This document shows, piece after piece, positions 1-8,778 of a DNA stretch of 51,641 bases. The translations under genes and the position numbers were made by a program. Origin of the DNA: Rhodocyclaceae bacterium (GTDB lineage Bacteria; Pseudomonadota; Gammaproteobacteria; Burkholderiales; Rhodocyclaceae); assembly GCA_011391215.1 (NCBI GenBank), contig JAABQX010000008.1:1-51641 (forward strand), read 5' to 3'. The notes beneath the pieces are model-generated. The model was not told the origin of the DNA and did not search any database. It saw only the letters and a program-made list of their open reading frames with translations. How positions within the stretch are numbered: the stretch's first letter is position 1; each line of letters starts with the position of its first letter.

Positions 1-61
1 CACGCACGAAGCGGCGAATCTGCGGCTCGTCCTCGACGACCAGAACGACAGGCTCAGTCAT
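1..61 (-). CDS. KdpE-like response regulator, N-terminal fragment
   Basis: Only the first 20 or so codons lie in the window. The minus strand from 61 reads MTEPVVLVVEDEPQIRRFVR, the start of a receiver domain with the acidic pair (E-D-E) that helps bind Mg2+ around the phospho-accepting Asp. The ATG overlaps the end of the upstream histidine kinase by 8 bases (54-61), so the two are translationally coupled as a two-component pair. The KdpE assignment rests on the KdpD-like partner, not on this fragment. An OmpR-type output domain would be expected beyond the window edge. Confidence 0.75.
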   Translation of the reverse strand, partial: MTEPVVLVVEDEPQIRRFVR

Positions 62-1613
62 CGCAGGCCTCCTCGGGCTCCTCGGCCTCCACCTGCGGCG
101 GCTCGCCCAGCGGCAGCGTGAAACGGAAACAGGCACCGCCCTCCGGCCGCTCCGTCGCTTCGATCTTTCCGCCGTGGGCCTCGACGATGGTACGGCAGAT
201 GGCCAGCCCGAGCCCGACACCGGGCGTCGCCGACTCCGTGTCGCCACGCACGAACAGGTCGAAAATGCGTTCGCGCCGGTCCGCCGCGATTCCCGGTCCG
301 CAGTCGCAGACGGCGATATTCGCCATGCCGTCCGCGCACGAAACGGCGATGTCGATGGCTGTCCCTGCCGGGGCATACTTGGCCGCGTTCTCGATCAGGT
401 TGCAGAACACCCGTTCCAGCAGCACGGCATCGAATTCCAGCAGCGGCAGATCGGGCGCCAGGTCGACGCGGACGGCATGGTCGGCCAGGCTGCCTTCGAG
501 CAGTTTGATGGCCGCGCCGATCACCTCTTCGACTGGCTGCCACTCCTTGCGCAAACGCGCTTCGCCGGCCTGCAGCCGCGCCATGTCAAGCAGGTTGGCC
601 ACCATGCGCGACAGGCGCAGCCCCTGGTCGCGCAGTGCACCCGCCGCCTCGGCCTGCCGCTGCGGCAACGGCGACTTGGCCAGCGCCAGCGAATCGGCCA
701 GCCCGACCAGCGCGGTCAGCGGCGTGCGCAGGTCGTGCGAGAGAGCGGACAGGATCGAGGCGCGCAGCCGCTCGGCCATCATCTTCACCTCCGTGTCGCG
801 TGCCACCGCAGCGTAGTGCAGGCGCTCGACGGCGATGGCCGCCAGCGACGCCACGTTTTCGAGCAGCGGCCGCAAGTCATCGAGCGCCGCACCGTCGGCA
901 GCCAGCGTGGCCAGCACGCCGCGCACCTGCATCGGTGCCGCCAGCGGCAGGTAAAGACAGGCCGCACCCGCGCGCGGCAGCACATCGACTTTAACTACAT
1001 CGGCCACATTGCTCGCCTCGGCACGATCCATGACAACCTGCGCCACCGCAAGGTTCAACCAATCGCCACCACCATGCGTGACAAGCGCCTCGTTCCGCCA
1101 ACCGACGACCAGCGCGGACTCCAGCCCCGGCTCCCCGGCGAGAAAACGGCCGATGGCCTCGGCCACTTGCGCCTGATCGATGACACCGGCCAGTTCCCGC
1201 GTCAGTTCGTACAGCGCATGGGTACGCCGCTCACGTTCCTGCGCCTCATCGGCACGGCGTTGCAAGCGGGCGGTCAGTTGGCCGATCAACAGGGCCACGA
1301 CCAGCATCACCGCGAAAGTCACCAGATACTGGACATCGGCCACCGCCCAGGAAAAGCGCGGCGCCACGAAAAAGAAATCGAACAGGGCCACGCTGGCAAA
1401 GGCCGCCGTCGCCGCCGGGCCGCTGCCCAGGCGCAGGGCGACCAGCGCCACCACCAGCAGGAAAATCATGACGATGTTGGCGGGAGCAACGTAGGGCAGC
1501 AGCGGCAGGGTCAGCAGCGCCGTCACACCGCAGGCGAGGATCGCCCATAAATAAGCCAGACGTGATGAGGCGCTAAATCTGCTGTACGACAAAGTGTTTT
1601 GCAAAATAGCCAT
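54..1613 (-). CDS. KdpD-like membrane sensor histidine kinase, short form (DUF4118)
   Basis: 519 aa. About four membrane segments lie between residues 20 and 115 (DUF4118, the KdpD membrane domain). A GAF-like region spans about 130-270. The kinase core follows: H-box LSHDLRTPLTAL with phospho-accepting His293, N-box NLIENAAKY around 405, G1 DCGPG at 437-441 and G2 GVGLGL at 465-470. Full KdpD proteins are near 900 aa and carry an N-terminal KdpD domain plus a Usp domain. Both are absent here, and the protein begins directly before the first membrane segment. It autophosphorylates and should pass the phosphate to the overlapping regulator at 61. The divergent neighbour is a cation/proton antiporter, which fits a role in potassium or ion homeostasis, but the signal sensed cannot be read from the sequence. 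Confidence 0.85.
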   Translation of the reverse strand: MAILQNTLSYSRFSASSRLAYLWAILACGVTALLTLPLLPYVAPANIVMIFLLVVALVALRLGSGPAATAAFASVALFDFFFVAPRFSWAVADVQYLVTFAVMLVVALLIGQLTARLQRRADEAQERERRTHALYELTRELAGVIDQAQVAEAIGRFLAGEPGLESALVVGWRNEALVTHGGGDWLNLAVAQVVMDRAEASNVADVVKVDVLPRAGAACLYLPLAAPMQVRGVLATLAADGAALDDLRPLLENVASLAAIAVERLHYAAVARDTEVKMMAERLRASILSALSHDLRTPLTALVGLADSLALAKSPLPQRQAEAAGALRDQGLRLSRMVANLLDMARLQAGEARLRKEWQPVEEVIGAAIKLLEGSLADHAVRVDLAPDLPLLEFDAVLLERVFCNLIENAAKYAPAGTAIDIAVSCADGMANIAVCDCGPGIAADRRERIFDLFVRGDTESATPGVGLGLAICRTIVEAHGGKIEATERPEGGACFRFTLPLGEPPQVEAEEPEEACDD

Positions 1614-1683
1614 GACATGCTCCGGATAGACAATCGTATGCTAGACGGCGGAATCTAAAAATAGGATAAAAATCTGCCAATGC

Positions 1684-1708
1684 AAAAGTCGGCGCTAGCG
1701 GGACGGCG
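1684..1708 (+). repeat. Interspersed A-run/GTCGGCG element, copy 1
   Basis: One mismatch to the 20-base core GTCGGCGCTGGCGGGACGGC, preceded by AAAA. It lies in the 210-base divergent intergenic region between the kinase and the antiporter genes. The following bases (to about 1735) can form imperfect GC-rich hairpins. Confidence 0.8.
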
Positions 1709-1741
1709 CTGCCGGATGAGTCAGCCGGACTCCGCCTCGAA

Positions 1742-1747
1742 TAGAAT
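1742..1747 (+). promoter_or_regulatory. Possible -10 box for the antiporter gene
   Basis: TAGAAT lies 76 bases before the antiporter ATG. No good -35 is visible at 17-18 bases, so this is a weak call made because the same hexamer recurs upstream of smpB and typA. Confidence 0.3.
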
Positions 1748-1823
1748 GCCCAACACGCAAACCACCGTCTCGCGTGCCGGAATCACGTTGCGTGCTTGTT
1801 AGCTTTGTCGGAGGTCACTCTCG

Positions 1824-3044
1824 ATGTCCCTGTTGGCCAGCCTCCTCCTGCTGATCGTCGCCGCCCGCCTGTTGGGCAAGCTTTTCGGCCGTTACGGCCA
1901 TCCCGAACTGATCGGGGAAATCCTCGCGGGGGTATTGCTTGGGCCGGCGCTGCTGGGCCTGATCAAGCCCAACCCGGCGCTGGCGGGCATCGCGGAATTG
2001 GCCGTGTTCCTCATCATCCTGAGCGCCGGCCTGGAGATGCGCTTCACCGAAATTATCGCCGCCATGCGCGGACGCGGCATGCTGCTGGCGCTGATTTCCT
2101 TCGCCCTCCCCTTCGCCTCCGGCGCAGCGGTGGCCGCCGCTTTCGAGCTCGACCTGATGCGCATGATTTTCCTCGGTCTGTGCATCTCCATCACCGCCCT
2201 GCCCGTTGCCGTCAAGCTGCTCGACGACCTCGGCATCCTGCATACCCGGATTGCCCACTATTCATTGGCCACCGCCGTGGTCAACGATGTCGCCGCGCTG
2301 TTCATTCTCGGCATTGTCCTCAACATGCCACAGCAGTCCTCGCTCGGCGAGGCTGTCAGTACGGTCATGGTCGCCACCTGGAAGCTGGGCGCCCTAGCCC
2401 TGATTGCCCTCTCGCTCAACTGGCTGCTCTCCTGGCTGGAACGCAAGGACATCAACGTTCAAACGATTCCGGAGAATCTGGTGCGTGTGTTCGGCGCCGA
2501 GGCTCTCTTCGGTATCGTGATCGTGTTTGTGCTGATATTCGGCACGATCAGTGAAATGCTGGGGTTCCACTTCGTCATCGGCGCGTTTTTCGGCGCGCTG
2601 TTCCTCGACAAGCGGCACTTTCTGGCCTCCCGCTACGAAGACCTGCGCGGCACGTTATCGTCGATCACGAGCGGATTTCTCGCGCCCGTGTTTTTCGCCT
2701 ATCTGGGTCTGGAATTCAGCCTCGCCACCTTCGACGACATTGCGTTCCCGCTAATCGTCATTGGCGTTTCGGTCGCTTCGAAACTCCTCTCCGGCTGGAT
2801 CGGCGGACGGCTGATCGGCATGCCGCATCGCGAGGCGATTGGCCTGGGTTGCGTGTTGAACGGCCGCGGCGTCATGGAGTTGGTGGTCGCCGGCATCGCC
2901 TACCAGAAGGGCTTCATCGGGGCGACCATGTTCTCGACGCTCGTGCTGATGGGAATCGTCACAACCTTCCTCACCCCGCTTCTCTTCAAGCGGGTATTTC
3001 CCGCCGAGAAACTCGCCCGCTACAGCAAGTCAGCGGCACCGTAG
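1824..3044 (+). CDS. Cation:proton antiporter, CPA2 family (Kef/NapA-like transporter domain)
   Basis: 406 aa, almost entirely hydrophobic, with about 12 membrane segments typical of a Na_H_Exchanger domain. N154-D155 in the AVVNDVAALF segment matches the conserved N-D pair at the ion-binding site. The late motif NGRGVMELVVAGIAY is typical of CPA2 members. There is no C-terminal RCK/TrkA-N domain, so it is not a complete KefB/KefC. It exchanges Na+ or K+ for protons across the inner membrane. The substrate cannot be fixed from sequence alone. The ATG at 1824 has a GGAGGT ribosome-binding site at 1810-1815. It is transcribed away from the KdpD-like kinase. Confidence 0.85.
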   Translation: MSLLASLLLLIVAARLLGKLFGRYGHPELIGEILAGVLLGPALLGLIKPNPALAGIAELAVFLIILSAGLEMRFTEIIAAMRGRGMLLALISFALPFASGAAVAAAFELDLMRMIFLGLCISITALPVAVKLLDDLGILHTRIAHYSLATAVVNDVAALFILGIVLNMPQQSSLGEAVSTVMVATWKLGALALIALSLNWLLSWLERKDINVQTIPENLVRVFGAEALFGIVIVFVLIFGTISEMLGFHFVIGAFFGALFLDKRHFLASRYEDLRGTLSSITSGFLAPVFFAYLGLEFSLATFDDIAFPLIVIGVSVASKLLSGWIGGRLIGMPHREAIGLGCVLNGRGVMELVVAGIAYQKGFIGATMFSTLVLMGIVTTFLTPLLFKRVFPAEKLARYSKSAAP

Positions 3045-3058
3045 CATTTCGGCAGTGC

Positions 3059-3064
3059 GATAAT
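3059..3064 (+). promoter_or_regulatory. Possible -10 box for mfd
   Basis: GATAAT sits 28 bases before the mfd ATG in the 47-base gap after the antiporter gene. No convincing -35 is visible, so this rests on one hexamer. Confidence 0.3.
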
Positions 3065-3091
3065 TCGCCCTCCGTTTCGCAAAGTTTTCCC

Positions 3092-6000
3092 ATGCTTCCC
3101 TTGCAGTCCCTGCCGGCCGGCCCCAAGCCCGGCCAGCGCATTGCCCTTCCGGAATACGCCGCTTCCGCCGACGCGCTTGCCATCACCCAACTCGCGGACG
3201 GCAAGCGATTGCTCGCCGTCGTCACCGCCAGCCCGCTCGAAGCGCAGCGCCTCGCCGAGGAAATCGTCTGGTTCGCGCCCGCCCTGCGCGTTCATCTGCT
3301 GCCCGACTGGGAAACCCTGCCCTACGACCACTTTTCGCCACATCAGGACCTGATCTCGGAACGGCTGGCGACCCTGTTCGCCGTCACGCAGGGGCAGTGC
3401 GACGTCCTGATTGTCGCCGCATCGACGGCGGCCACCCGTCTCGCACCGCCTGCTTTCCTCGCCGCCCATACCTTCTTCATGAAAAAGGGCGACAAGCTCG
3501 ACCTGGCCAAGCTGCGCGCCCAGATGACGCTGGCGGGCTACCAACATGTCACGCAGGTGGTCGCCCCCGGCGAATACAGCGTGCGCGGCGGGCTGATCGA
3601 CCTGTTCCCGATGGGCACGTCATTGCCCTACCGCATCGAACTGTTCGACGACGAGATCGAGACGTTACGCAGCTTCGACGTCGATTCGCAGCGCACGCTC
3701 TACCCGGTGCCGGAAATCCGCCTGCTGCCGGCGCGCGAAATGCCGGCCGGCGAGTTAGGGCGCACGACCTTCCGCCAGCGCTTCCGTGACACATTCGAAG
3801 GCGATGCCTCGCGCATTGCGCTCTACAAGGATGTCTCGAACGGCATCATGCCGGCCGGCATCGAGTATTACCTGCCGCTGTTCTTCGACGAACAGAACGG
3901 TTGCGCCACACTGTTTGACTATCTGCCGCAGGGAGCGACCCTGCTGCTGCACGGCGACGTATCGGCCGCGCTCGCCGAGTTCTGGACCGACCTGCAGGGG
4001 CGCTACAAGATGCTTGGCGGCGACCGCGCCCGTCCGGTGCTGCCGCCGCAGGAACTTTTTTTACGCGACGAAGCGTTCTTCGTCGCCGCCAATACCTTTC
4101 CACAGTTCCTGCAAAAAGTCGGCGCTGGCGGGACGGCGAAATTGCCCCCATTGGCGGTTGACCGCAAGGCTGAAGATCCGCTGGCCGCGCTAAGGCGTTT
4201 CCTCGACGATTTCCCCGGTCGCGTGCTGTTGCTGGCGGAATCGCCAGGCCGGCGCGAAACCCTCAACGAATATCTCGCCGAACACGATCTCTACACTGCG
4301 GCCTGCGCCGACTTCGCCGCTTTCGTTGCCGGAGAAGCGCGCCTGATGCTCGCCACCGCGCCGCTTTCGGGGGGCTTCGTTCTGGACGACTGCGCGGTCA
4401 TCACGGAAAACGAGCTCTACGCCGCGACCGCCCGACCGCGTTACAAACGTTCCGATGCGCGCCGCGCCAATCTCGAAGGCTGGCTGCGCGACCTCTCCGA
4501 GCTAAAAATCGGCGATCCGGTGGTGCACGAAAATCATGGCATCGGCCGCTACCTCGGCCTGGTGCACATGGATCTGGGCGACGGCAATGAGGAATTCCTG
4601 CATCTCGAATATGCCAATGAGGCCAAGCTCTACGTGCCGGTCGCCCAGCTCGAAGTCATCTCGCGCTACAGTGGCATCGACCCCGAGGCCGTACTGCTGC
4701 ATACGCTCGGCTCCGGCCAATGGGACAAAGCGAAGCGTAAAGCCGCCGAGCAGGTGCGCGACACAGCCGCCGAGTTGCTGCACCTCTACGCCCAGCGCGC
4801 CGCGCGCCAGGGCCACGAGTTTTCCTTCAAGACTGCCGATCTTGAATCGTTTTCTGCGGGTTTTGGCTTCGAGGAAACCCCCGACCAGCTCGCCGCGATC
4901 GGCGCGGTCATCACCGACATGATTTCGGGCAAGCCGATGGATCGCCTCGTCTGCGGCGATGTGGGATTCGGCAAAACGGAAGTAGCCATGCGCGCCGCCT
5001 TCGTCGCCGTCGCCGACGGCAAGCAAGTCGCCATACTCTGCCCGACCACCCTGCTCGCCGAACAGCATTACCAGAACTTCGCCGACCGCTTCGCCGACTG
5101 GCCCGTCAAGGTCGCCGAAATCTCGCGCTTCAAGTCGAAGAAGGAACAGGACGAAGCCATCCAGTTGCTCGGCCAGGGCAAGATCGACATCCTCATCGGT
5201 ACCCATCGGCTGTTGCAAAAGGATGTGCAATTCGACCGCCTCGGCCTCGTCATCATCGACGAGGAACACCGTTTCGGCGTGCGGCAGAAGGAGGCCCTCA
5301 AGGCGCTGCGCGCCGAGGTGGACGTGCTGACCCTCACCGCCACACCGATCCCGCGTACTTTGGGGCTGTCGCTCGAAGGACTGCGCGACTTCTCGGTGAT
5401 CGCCACGCCCCCGCAGAAACGGCTGGCCATCAAGACCTTTGTGCACAAATGGTCCACCGGCCTGGTACGCGAAGCCTGCCTGCGTGAGTTCAAGCGCGGC
5501 GGCCAGGTCTACTTCCTGCACAATGAGGTCGATACCATCGAGAATATGTGTGACCGGTTGCAGAAATTACTGCCAGAAGCGCGCATCGTCATCGGCCACG
5601 GCCAGCTTCCCGAGCGCGAACTGGAGCGTGTGATGCGCGAATTTACCCAGCAGAAGCACAATCTGCTGCTCTGCTCGACAATTATCGAAACCGGCATCGA
5701 TAATCCACACGCCAACACCATCGTCATCGATCGCGCCGACAAATTCGGCCTGGCACAGCTGCACCAACTGCGGGGACGGGTCGGCCGCAGCCACCATCAG
5801 GCCTATGCCTACCTGCTCAGCGACGAGCACGCCAAGCCCAGCACGCAGGCGCAACGCCGGCTCGACGCCATCCAGGCGATGGAGGAACTCGGTTCAGGCT
5901 TCTTCCTCGCCATGCATGATCTCGAGATTCGCGGCGCCGGCGAGGTGCTGGGCGAAAACCAGTCGGGCGAGATCCACGAAATCGGCTTTGCCATGTACAC

Positions 6001-6508
6001 CAACATGCTCAACGCGGCGGTGCGCGCCTTGAAAGATGGCAAGGAGATCCCCGATCTCACCCAGCCGCTCGCCGTGACCGCCGAAATCAACCTGCGTGCG
6101 CCCGCCTTGCTGCCGGATGTCTACTGCCCCGACGTGCATGAACGGCTGACGCTCTACAAGCGACTGGCCAACTGCGCGGACGAGGACGCGCTGCGCCTCA
6201 TGCAGGAGGAACTGATCGACCGCTACGGCGAGCTGCCCGCGCAAACCCAGGCGCTCATCGAAACTCACCGCCTGCGCCTACTCGGCCGCCCGCTGGGGAT
6301 CGCCAAGCTCGATGCGGGGCCGAATGCGATCCAGCTGCAGTTCGTGAAAAATCCCCCCATCGATCCGGCGCAGATCATCAAGCTGATCCAGACCGACCGC
6401 AGCTTCAAGCTGGCCGGTCCGGACAAGCTGAGCTGGCAGAAATCCACCGCCACGCTCAAGGAACGGGTCGCCGCAGTGAAAAACCTCTACCGCAACCTCA
6501 CTCTATAA
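3092..6508 (+). CDS. mfd: Transcription-repair coupling factor Mfd
   Basis: 1138 aa, close to the 1148 aa of E. coli Mfd. Mfd is an ATP-driven DNA translocase that removes stalled RNA polymerase at lesions and recruits UvrA. Order: UvrB-like N-terminal region, RNA-polymerase interaction domain around 490-560, then the RecG-like helicase core with Walker A GDVGFGKT at about 622-629, DEEH at about 723, TATPIPRT, the late helicase motif LRGRVGRSHHQAYAYLL, and the C-terminal TRCF domain. The frame is open upstream to 2849, but the homologous start is MLPLQSLPAG at 3092, after the antiporter stop. Residues 342-349 (KVGAGGTA) are encoded by a copy of the interspersed element, in a variable linker before the helicase part. 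Confidence 0.97.
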   Translation: MLPLQSLPAGPKPGQRIALPEYAASADALAITQLADGKRLLAVVTASPLEAQRLAEEIVWFAPALRVHLLPDWETLPYDHFSPHQDLISERLATLFAVTQGQCDVLIVAASTAATRLAPPAFLAAHTFFMKKGDKLDLAKLRAQMTLAGYQHVTQVVAPGEYSVRGGLIDLFPMGTSLPYRIELFDDEIETLRSFDVDSQRTLYPVPEIRLLPAREMPAGELGRTTFRQRFRDTFEGDASRIALYKDVSNGIMPAGIEYYLPLFFDEQNGCATLFDYLPQGATLLLHGDVSAALAEFWTDLQGRYKMLGGDRARPVLPPQELFLRDEAFFVAANTFPQFLQKVGAGGTAKLPPLAVDRKAEDPLAALRRFLDDFPGRVLLLAESPGRRETLNEYLAEHDLYTAACADFAAFVAGEARLMLATAPLSGGFVLDDCAVITENELYAATARPRYKRSDARRANLEGWLRDLSELKIGDPVVHENHGIGRYLGLVHMDLGDGNEEFLHLEYANEAKLYVPVAQLEVISRYSGIDPEAVLLHTLGSGQWDKAKRKAAEQVRDTAAELLHLYAQRAARQGHEFSFKTADLESFSAGFGFEETPDQLAAIGAVITDMISGKPMDRLVCGDVGFGKTEVAMRAAFVAVADGKQVAILCPTTLLAEQHYQNFADRFADWPVKVAEISRFKSKKEQDEAIQLLGQGKIDILIGTHRLLQKDVQFDRLGLVIIDEEHRFGVRQKEALKALRAEVDVLTLTATPIPRTLGLSLEGLRDFSVIATPPQKRLAIKTFVHKWSTGLVREACLREFKRGGQVYFLHNEVDTIENMCDRLQKLLPEARIVIGHGQLPERELERVMREFTQQKHNLLLCSTIIETGIDNPHANTIVIDRADKFGLAQLHQLRGRVGRSHHQAYAYLLSDEHAKPSTQAQRRLDAIQAMEELGSGFFLAMHDLEIRGAGEVLGENQSGEIHEIGFAMYTNMLNAAVRALKDGKEIPDLTQPLAVTAEINLRAPALLPDVYCPDVHERLTLYKRLANCADEDALRLMQEELIDRYGELPAQTQALIETHRLRLLGRPLGIAKLDAGPNAIQLQFVKNPPIDPAQIIKLIQTDRSFKLAGPDKLSWQKSTATLKERVAAVKNLYRNLTL
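4113..4138 (+). repeat. Interspersed element, copy 2, inside mfd
   Basis: Exact match to the 20-base core after five A. It lies in the sense orientation of mfd and reads in frame as K-V-G-A-G-G-T-A. The mfd frame stays open on both sides. Confidence 0.85.
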
Positions 6509-6522
6509 GCGGCTGCGCTCAG

Positions 6523-8673
6523 CTATTTTTCGCTCATCACGATCAGATCGCCACGCTCGCCCGCCTGCAAGCGGCGGTGATGGAGTTTGACGAGGGGATC
6601 GTCCGGGTAGTCTGCCGCAAGCTTGCTGAAAGCCTCGCTTGCCCGAGCATCCTCGCTACGCAGTAACGCAAAGGCTGCCGCATAGGCATCAACGGGCGCA
6701 CGTGCCGCAGCGAGCTCTGCGGCAAGGATCGGCTCGAACACCCCTAGCGACTGGCTTTTACCCTTCAGCACCAGCCGGCCGACCGGACGCACCAGGGTAT
6801 CCGGACAGGTGCCGAGGATGTTTTCGGAAACGCACATCCGCGTGCCCAGATGCTTGTTGACGCTTTCGAGGCGCGCGGCGGTATTCACCGGGTCGCCGAG
6901 GGCGCGGTAGTCGAAAATGTTGGTGCCGCCGAAATTCCCGACGATCACTTCGCCGGCATGCACGCCGATGCGCGTCTTGCCGAAGGGAATGCCGTCATCC
7001 TGGATCTTTTTCGAATAGCGACTGGCGAAGGCATCCATCTCCAGTGCACAGGCCAGCGCCCGCGCCCGGTGATCCGCCTGCGGCACCGGTGCGGAAAACA
7101 TGATGGCCACCGCGTCGCCGACGATACGGTCGAGCGTGCCCTCGTGCCGGAAAGCGATGGCGATCATCTCGTCGAGATAGGCATTCAGCAGGGCGACTGC
7201 CGCACCCGGGTCGATCTTTTCCATCAGGCTGGTGAAGCCGGCCAGGTCGGTGAAGATGAAGCTGCAATCCTGCCGGCGACCACCCAGTTCCATCGCGTCG
7301 GGGTTGTCGACCAGAAAGTCCACGCGGTTGGGCGAGACGTAGCGGGAAAACGCATCCTTGATCCAGCGCTGCTCGCGTTCGCTGGTCAGGTGATGCACCA
7401 GGCTGCAGATGATGAAGGTGAGGATCAGGCCGATCGCCGGGCTGGCCGAGTCGAGCAGCAGATTGTGCTCGACGAAAGCGTACCAGCCGCCACCGAGAAT
7501 GCTGGCGAGCAGCAGCAGGCCGACCGCCGCCGCCGCCAGCGCCCGTGCGCGCAAGGCCAGCATGCCGATCACCAGTCCCGTCACCATCAGGACCAGCGTT
7601 TCGACGCCACGCGCCCAGCTCGGCCGTTCCAGAAAGTGACCGGCCAGGATCTGCTCGATCGCCTGCGCATGCGCCTCGACCCCGGCGATCAGGCCGAAGG
7701 GGTTGAAACGCAGATCCATCAAGCCCTGGGCCGAACTGCCAACCAGCACGATATGGCCGTCCAGCCGCTCGGGCGGCACCTGCCCGGCCAGCACCTGCCA
7801 GGCCGGCACATAACGCGCGGCAACCGGCTTGGTGTAATGCACCCAGAATTCGCCCTGCGGCGTGGTCGGAATCGTCACATCACCGATGCGCACCTCGGCC
7901 AGCCCGCTGTCCTGACCGGCACTTTTCAGGACGATGTTCTGGGTGTTTTGCGCCACCCGCAGCGACTCGCTGACCAGGGTGGCCAGCGGCGTGGTGCCGA
8001 TCTGGAACACCAGCGGCACGCGACGCACCACGCCATCGCCGTCCGGCACGAAGGTCAGCGCGCCATTCCCTCTGGCGGCCGCTTCCAGTGCCGGCAAGGA
8101 AGCCACGGCGCCGGTGAAGGTGTGCAGCCATTTGCTCTGGGGTTCGCCGGAATAGATGAAGCGCGCTTTCTGTTGCGGTATCCGCGCCGGGGCGCTCTCC
8201 GGTGCAGCGGGCTTACCGCGTTCCACCGCGAAGCCGACGACCGCGTCGCCCTGTGCCAGGCTGCGCGCAAACACCTGGTCATGATCGGGCAGCGCCACCA
8301 GATCGCTGCGCAGGCTTCCCGTCAGGTGCCACAGATCGGCAGCGGCCTGCGGCGAGGTACGGTCCGGCTCGGCAAACATCACGTCGAAGCTGACCGCCGC
8401 CGTCCCGCCAGCGCCGAGTTTTTCGAGCAGTTCGGCAATGCGCGTACGCGGCCACGGCCATTGGCCGAGCCGGGACAGGCTTGCATCGTCGATATCGACG
8501 ATGCGCACCGGCACATCGCTGTATTCGCGCGGATGCCAGAGCTGATATTGGTCGAACAGATTATTGCGCAATGCCTGCTGGGGACGGCTGTCAATGACCA
8601 GCAGGAGCAGGCCAAAGAGCACGGGGATGAAGGGCAGGAGCATTTGCCAACGGGAACGGGGTTTCTTTTGCAT
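6523..8673 (-). CDS. CHASE2-sensor adenylate/guanylate cyclase
   Basis: 716 aa. One N-terminal membrane segment (about 11-28) leads to a periplasmic CHASE2 domain (about 35-350, including VRIVDIDDASLSRLGQWPWPR and FDVMFAEPDRTSP). Three membrane segments follow near 360-430, then a class III cyclase domain. The two metal-binding Asp residues are visible: D476 in FIFTDLAGFTS and D520 in DRIVGDAVAIMF. It makes cAMP or cGMP in the cytoplasm in response to an extracytoplasmic signal; the specificity residues were not resolved. It is convergent with mfd (14-base gap) and divergent from the diguanylate cyclase. CHASE2 cyclases are often found near FecR and OmpA-lipoprotein genes, as here. Residues 85-92 (KLGAGGTA) come from an element copy. 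Confidence 0.9.
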   Translation of the reverse strand: MQKKPRSRWQMLLPFIPVLFGLLLLVIDSRPQQALRNNLFDQYQLWHPREYSDVPVRIVDIDDASLSRLGQWPWPRTRIAELLEKLGAGGTAAVSFDVMFAEPDRTSPQAAADLWHLTGSLRSDLVALPDHDQVFARSLAQGDAVVGFAVERGKPAAPESAPARIPQQKARFIYSGEPQSKWLHTFTGAVASLPALEAAARGNGALTFVPDGDGVVRRVPLVFQIGTTPLATLVSESLRVAQNTQNIVLKSAGQDSGLAEVRIGDVTIPTTPQGEFWVHYTKPVAARYVPAWQVLAGQVPPERLDGHIVLVGSSAQGLMDLRFNPFGLIAGVEAHAQAIEQILAGHFLERPSWARGVETLVLMVTGLVIGMLALRARALAAAAVGLLLLASILGGGWYAFVEHNLLLDSASPAIGLILTFIICSLVHHLTSEREQRWIKDAFSRYVSPNRVDFLVDNPDAMELGGRRQDCSFIFTDLAGFTSLMEKIDPGAAVALLNAYLDEMIAIAFRHEGTLDRIVGDAVAIMFSAPVPQADHRARALACALEMDAFASRYSKKIQDDGIPFGKTRIGVHAGEVIVGNFGGTNIFDYRALGDPVNTAARLESVNKHLGTRMCVSENILGTCPDTLVRPVGRLVLKGKSQSLGVFEPILAAELAAARAPVDAYAAAFALLRSEDARASEAFSKLAADYPDDPLVKLHHRRLQAGERGDLIVMSEK
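8399..8423 (-). repeat. Interspersed element, copy 3, inside the CHASE2 cyclase gene
   Basis: One mismatch to the core (CTCGG for GTCGG), preceded by five A, in the sense orientation of the gene. It reads in frame as K-L-G-A-G-G-T-A at the point where CHASE2 proteins usually have a similar E-K-L-x-A-x-G stretch. No hairpin tail is apparent. A normal CHASE2 codon run could resemble the element by chance here. Confidence 0.6.
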
Positions 8674-8778
8674 GATCAGATTCTCGGCTTTTTACTGGAT
8701 ACATCACAAATATAGCTGGATTGTCTCTGCCAATGGCGACAGTTGACCCATGTGATTTTGGGGTAGCATCCGCAGGCA

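Noticed and set aside
174-1550. 458-codon open frame on the plus strand
   Set aside because: Antisense shadow of the histidine kinase gene, with Gln/His/Arg-rich composition typical of such shadows.
6850-8715. 621-codon open frame on the plus strand
   Set aside because: Antisense shadow of the CHASE2 cyclase, which has clear domains.
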